From an uncultured Mailhella sp. (lineage in GTDB: Bacteria; Desulfobacterota; Desulfovibrionia; Desulfovibrionales; Desulfovibrionaceae): a stretch of 15,672 nucleotides of DNA. The notes under the pieces were generated by a model. That model was given only the letters and a program-made list of their open reading frames with translations, searched no databases and was not told the origin of the DNA. Position 1 is the first letter of the stretch. Each line of letters begins with the position of its first letter. The stretch spans positions 1 through 15,672 of the forward strand of contig CALUWZ010000023.1 of NCBI GenBank assembly GCA_944324625.1, given 5' to 3'. Positions 13,364 through 15,672 of this stretch are shown piece by piece. The position numbers and the translations under genes are program-made.

Positions 13364-13645
13364 TTATGACAAAATCATACGAATAGCACCAGAAAGCAGG
13401 AAATCCACTAAACCTAAAAGGAGTGCCATGACGGTAACAAATCCTAATACAACCAAACCTGTTGTACGAGTTTCTTTCATGGTTGGCCAACTTACTTTAC
13501 GAAGCTCAGCACGAGAAAGTAAGAAGTAGCTTTTTAAAGCAGAAAAGCGTTCGGACAAACTGCTTTTACTCTGCTTTGATTTTGGTGCTTCGGAAGTTTT
13601 TTTGGTAACTTGAGAAGCATTTACTTCTGCGTTATCTTTGCTCAT
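13364..13645 (-). CDS. secE: Preprotein translocase subunit SecE
   Basis: 93 residues, the short single-span form. A Ser/Lys-rich cytoplasmic N-terminus (1-33) is followed by the amphipathic helix with the SecE signature ELRKVSWPTMKET (about 47-59) and one membrane segment (about 64-88). SecE clamps SecY in the inner membrane. A GGGA ribosome binding site precedes the ATG. It lies 33 nt upstream of nusG and 25 nt downstream of tRNA-Trp, the common bacterial arrangement. Confidence 0.97.
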   Translation of the reverse strand: MSKDNAEVNASQVTKKTSEAPKSKQSKSSLSERFSALKSYFLLSRAELRKVSWPTMKETRTTGLVVLGFVTVMALLLGLVDFLLSGAIRMILS

Positions 13646-13670
13646 AAATATCCCAATTATGAAAGAAAAA

Positions 13671-13746
13671 TGGCAGGACAGGAGGGATTCGAACCCCCAG
13701 CATGCGGTTTTGGAGACCGCCGCTCTACCGTTAGAGCTACTGTCCT
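13671..13746 (-). tRNA. tRNA-Trp (anticodon CCA)
   Basis: 76 nt with encoded 3' CCA. The acceptor arms AGGACAG/CTGTCCT pair perfectly and the discriminator is G, as expected for tRNA-Trp. The anticodon loop reads CTCCAAA and the T loop TTCGAAT. It lies between rpmG and secE in the same direction, so it is probably cut from the joint transcript. Confidence 0.97.
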
Positions 13747-13758
13747 GCTCTATGAAAA

Positions 13759-13908
13759 CTACTTGGTTTCTCTATGAAGTGTATGTTTCTTGTCCCAAGG
13801 GCAATATTTTTTCACTTCAAGACGGCCAGTAGTATTCTTCTTGTTTTTTACCGTCGCGTAGTTACGTCGCTTGCACTCGGTGCAAGCAAGTAAAATATTA
13901 ACGCGCAT
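13759..13908 (-). CDS. rpmG: Large ribosomal subunit protein bL33
   Basis: 49 residues: [17 protein letters not shown], then [17 protein letters not shown], then [14 protein letters not shown]. Length and sequence are typical L33. Cys9 and Cys12 form the first half of a zinc ribbon, but the second half reads Cys37-Pro-Trp-Asp40, so the fourth cysteine is missing. The ATG lies only 3 nt after the tuf stop codon, and its GGAG ribosome binding site overlaps the last codon and stop of tuf, so translation is likely coupled. tRNA-Trp follows 12 nt downstream. Confidence 0.97.
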   Translation of the reverse strand: MRVNILLACTECKRRNYATVKNKKNTTGRLEVKKYCPWDKKHTLHRETK

Positions 13909-13911
13909 GTG

Positions 13912-15105
13912 TTACTCCAGAATTTCAGTAACAACACCGGAACCAACAGTACGGCCACCTTCACGGATAGCAAAGCGGAGACCTTGTTCCATAGCGATGG
14001 GGTGAATGAGTTCAACGGTGAAGGTAGAGTTATCACCGGGCATAACCATTTCTACGCCTTCAGCAAGAGCGATGGAACCGGTAATGTCGGTGGTACGGAA
14101 ATAGAATTGTGGACGATAGCCGGAGAAGAATGGAGTATGACGTCCGCCTTCTTCTTTGCTGAGAACGTAAACTTCTGCTTTGAACTTCTTGTGAGGAGTA
14201 ATGGATTTGGGAGCAGCAAGAACTTGGCCGCGTTCTACTTCTTCACGTTTTACGCCGCGGAGAAGAACACCAACGTTATCGCCGGCTTCACCTTGGTCAA
14301 GAAGTTTACGGAACATTTCAACGCCTGTGCAGGTAGAGGTCATGGTAGGCTTAATACCAACGATTTCTACAGCATCACCAACTTTGATAACACCTTTTTC
14401 TACACGGCCGGTTACAACGGTACCACGGCCTGAAATTGAGAATACGTCTTCGATAGGCATAAGGAAGGGTTTATCAATTTCACGTTGTGGATCAGGAATA
14501 TAATCGTCGCAAGCTTGAAGGAGTTCAAGAATGCATTTTGCGTCTTCGGAGTCAGCGCTGTCAGTGTTGAGAGCGTTGAGAGCGGAACCGCGGATAACAG
14601 GAACGTCATCTCCGGGGAAGCCGTTAGCGGAAAGAAGTTCGCGCATTTCCATTTCAACGAGGTCGAGAAGTTCGGCGTCGTCAACTTGGTCGCATTTGTT
14701 CATGAATACGAGGAGGTAAGGAACACCAACTTGGCGGGCAAGAAGAATGTGTTCTTTGGTTTGAGGCATAGGACCGTCAGTTGCAGCTACTACGATGATA
14801 GCAGCGTCCATTTGAGCAGCACCGGTAATCATGTTTTTGATGTAGTCAGCGTGACCGGGGCAGTCAACGTGTGCATAGTGACGTTTTTCGGTTTCGTATT
14901 CAACGTGAGCGGTAGCAATGGTAATACCGCGTTCTTTTTCTTCGGGAGCTTTGTCAATGCTGTTGTAATCAACGAATTGACCATTACCTTTAAGACCAGC
15001 AACTTTGGTGATAGCAGCTGTCAAAGTAGTTTTACCGTGGTCAATGTGACCGATAGTACCAATGTTAACGTGAGGTTTGGTACGTGTAAATTTTTCCTTA
15101 CCCAT
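13912..15105 (-). CDS. tuf: Elongation factor Tu
   Basis: 397 residues, the standard length. The G1 motif GHIDHGKT (19-26), the effector threonine in [13 protein letters not shown]3 DCPGH, G4 NKCD and G5 GSAL are all intact, and the C-terminus ends in VVTEILE. EF-Tu brings aminoacyl-tRNA to the ribosome in its GTP form. The ATG at 15105 is chosen because AGGAG lies 7 nt upstream and MGKEKF is the family start; a longer frame to 15174 extends into the promoter leader. It follows tRNA-Gly after 164 nt with its own promoter. Confidence 0.99.
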   Translation of the reverse strand: MGKEKFTRTKPHVNIGTIGHIDHGKTTLTAAITKVAGLKGNGQFVDYNSIDKAPEEKERGITIATAHVEYETEKRHYAHVDCPGHADYIKNMITGAAQMDAAIIVVAATDGPMPQTKEHILLARQVGVPYLLVFMNKCDQVDDAELLDLVEMEMRELLSANGFPGDDVPVIRGSALNALNTDSADSEDAKCILELLQACDDYIPDPQREIDKPFLMPIEDVFSISGRGTVVTGRVEKGVIKVGDAVEIVGIKPTMTSTCTGVEMFRKLLDQGEAGDNVGVLLRGVKREEVERGQVLAAPKSITPHKKFKAEVYVLSKEEGGRHTPFFSGYRPQFYFRTTDITGSIALAEGVEMVMPGDNSTFTVELIHPIAMEQGLRFAIREGGRTVGSGVVTEILE

Positions 15106-15190
15106 GAGAAGTCTCCTAAATTGGTTACTTATTACTATAATGTCTATGCTAGCAGCAAAGATGCTGTTAATCATAAAAAAAATTTACACA

Positions 15191-15219
15191 AGAATATCTT
15201 GCATAAATACCATAGTCAA
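15191..15219 (-). promoter_or_regulatory. Sigma70 promoter of tuf
   Basis: TTGACT (15214-15219, 5 of 6) and TATTCT (15191-15196, 4 of 6) are separated by 17 nt. Transcription would start near 15184 and give an 80-nt leader with a small CAGCA/TGCTG hairpin before the tuf ribosome binding site. tuf and the downstream genes could also be read through from the tRNA promoter. Confidence 0.75.
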
Positions 15220-15269
15220 CAGTTTACAGTCACATTGTAGGGGAAGAAAAGAAAGAATCAGATCGGGAT

Positions 15270-15345
15270 TGGAGCGGGAAACGAGATTCGAACTCGCAAC
15301 CCTCAGCTTGGAAGGCTGATGCTCTAGCCGTTGAGCTATTCCCGC
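15270..15345 (-). tRNA. tRNA-Gly (anticodon TCC)
   Basis: 76 nt with encoded CCA. Acceptor arms GCGGGAA/TTCCCGC pair perfectly, the discriminator is U as usual for tRNA-Gly, and the anticodon loop reads CTTCCAA. Third of three tRNAs upstream of tuf. Confidence 0.97.
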
Positions 15346-15403
15346 CCATTGCAGTAGTTCCCCGACAGCGCGCACTGTCTCCTACAGCTAAACCAGCAAA
15401 AGC

Positions 15404-15489
15404 TGGTGGTGGGGGTTGGATTTGAACCAACGAAGTCGGACGACGACAGATTTACAGTCTGTTCCCTTTGGCCACTCGGGAACCCCACC
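15404..15489 (-). tRNA. tRNA-Tyr (anticodon GTA)
   Basis: 86 nt with encoded CCA and the long variable arm of a class II tRNA. Acceptor arms GGTGGGG/CCCCACC pair perfectly, discriminator A, anticodon loop CTGTAAA. It lies between tRNA-Thr and tRNA-Gly. Confidence 0.97.
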
Positions 15490-15556
15490 ACGCTATACCC
15501 ATACGGGTTTGACGAAAATCGCCAGGCCTTTTACGGTTCTCATTGCGAGAAGTATG

Positions 15557-15632
15557 TGGAGCTGGCGATGGGACTTGAACCCGCAACCACCTGATTACAA
15601 GTCAGGTGCTCTACCAGTTGAGCTACACCAGC
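15557..15632 (-). tRNA. tRNA-Thr (anticodon TGT)
   Basis: 76 nt with encoded CCA. Acceptor arms GCTGGTG/CGCCAGC pair with one G-U, discriminator U, anticodon loop CTTGTAA. It is the first gene of the tRNA-Thr/Tyr/Gly - tuf group, which matches the order thrU-tyrU-glyT before tufB in E. coli. Confidence 0.97.
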
Positions 15633-15641
15633 ACGAGAAGT

Positions 15642-15670
15642 CTTATATACTGTTTGAAAAACCTTTGCAA
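15642..15670 (-). promoter_or_regulatory. Promoter of the tRNA cluster
   Basis: TTGCAA (15665-15670) and TATAAG (15642-15647) are separated by 17 nt, and the start of tRNA-Thr is 9 nt beyond the -10 box, as expected for a tRNA operon with a very short leader. Any upstream element is outside the window. Confidence 0.6.
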
Positions 15671-15672
15671 GC

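Noticed and set aside
14485..15240. Plus-strand frame of 251 codons
   Set aside because: Antisense to tuf; Phe/Val-rich low-information protein typical of a shadow of a highly expressed gene.
1..15672. CRISPR arrays, insertion sequences, prophage genes or integrase/att sites
   Set aside because: I found no regularly spaced DNA repeats, transposase or recombinase motifs, or direct repeats flanking the accessory part.

Overview
The window looks like chromosomal DNA from a bacterium of the Desulfovibrionaceae or a close relative. I infer this from remembered resemblance of EF-Tu, L33 and the DJ-1 protein to Desulfovibrio sequences, from the order tRNA-Thr/Tyr/Gly - tuf - rpmG - tRNA-Trp - secE - nusG - rplK - rplA - rplJ - rplL, and from CCA encoded in every tRNA gene. 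No search was run, so the family assignment is tentative. The DNA is AT-leaning for that family.

Region 1 (1-617, minus strand) is a CgeB-like glycosyltransferase that runs off the window edge. It starts just after a strong terminator. Region 2 (660-5894, minus) is a tight six-gene cluster, in transcription order lepB - rimO - META/HslJ-domain exported protein - thiD - DsrE-like - DJ-1/PfpI. Gaps are 3 to 13 nt and the terminator at 626-652 closes the cluster. It mixes protein export, ribosome modification, envelope, thiamine salvage and sulfur/stress-type functions.

Region 3 (about 5.9-9.5 kb) is the accessory part. A plus-strand gene encodes a 550-residue, Asn/Ser-rich protein built of about 20-residue repeats, probably a beta-solenoid, with a possible sigma28-type promoter. 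Next is a small stand-alone protein that resembles the SRA domain of ScoMcrA-type modification-dependent HNH nucleases but has no nuclease domain. Its near-consensus promoter is overlapped by a 12-bp perfect inverted repeat. A bidirectional terminator then separates it from a convergent family-2 glycosyltransferase. About 700 bp with no recognisable gene follow (9498-10197).

Region 4 (10198-15672, all minus) is the translation/transcription block: three tRNAs, tuf, rpmG, tRNA-Trp, secE, nusG and the L11/L1/L10/L7-L12 genes, with an L10-type leader before rplJ. The block ends in a perfect-stem terminator right after rplL, and rpoB does not follow within the window, which is unusual.

The most interesting material is the solenoid plus orphan SRA pair sitting between two conserved housekeeping blocks, and the palindromic promoter of the SRA gene.
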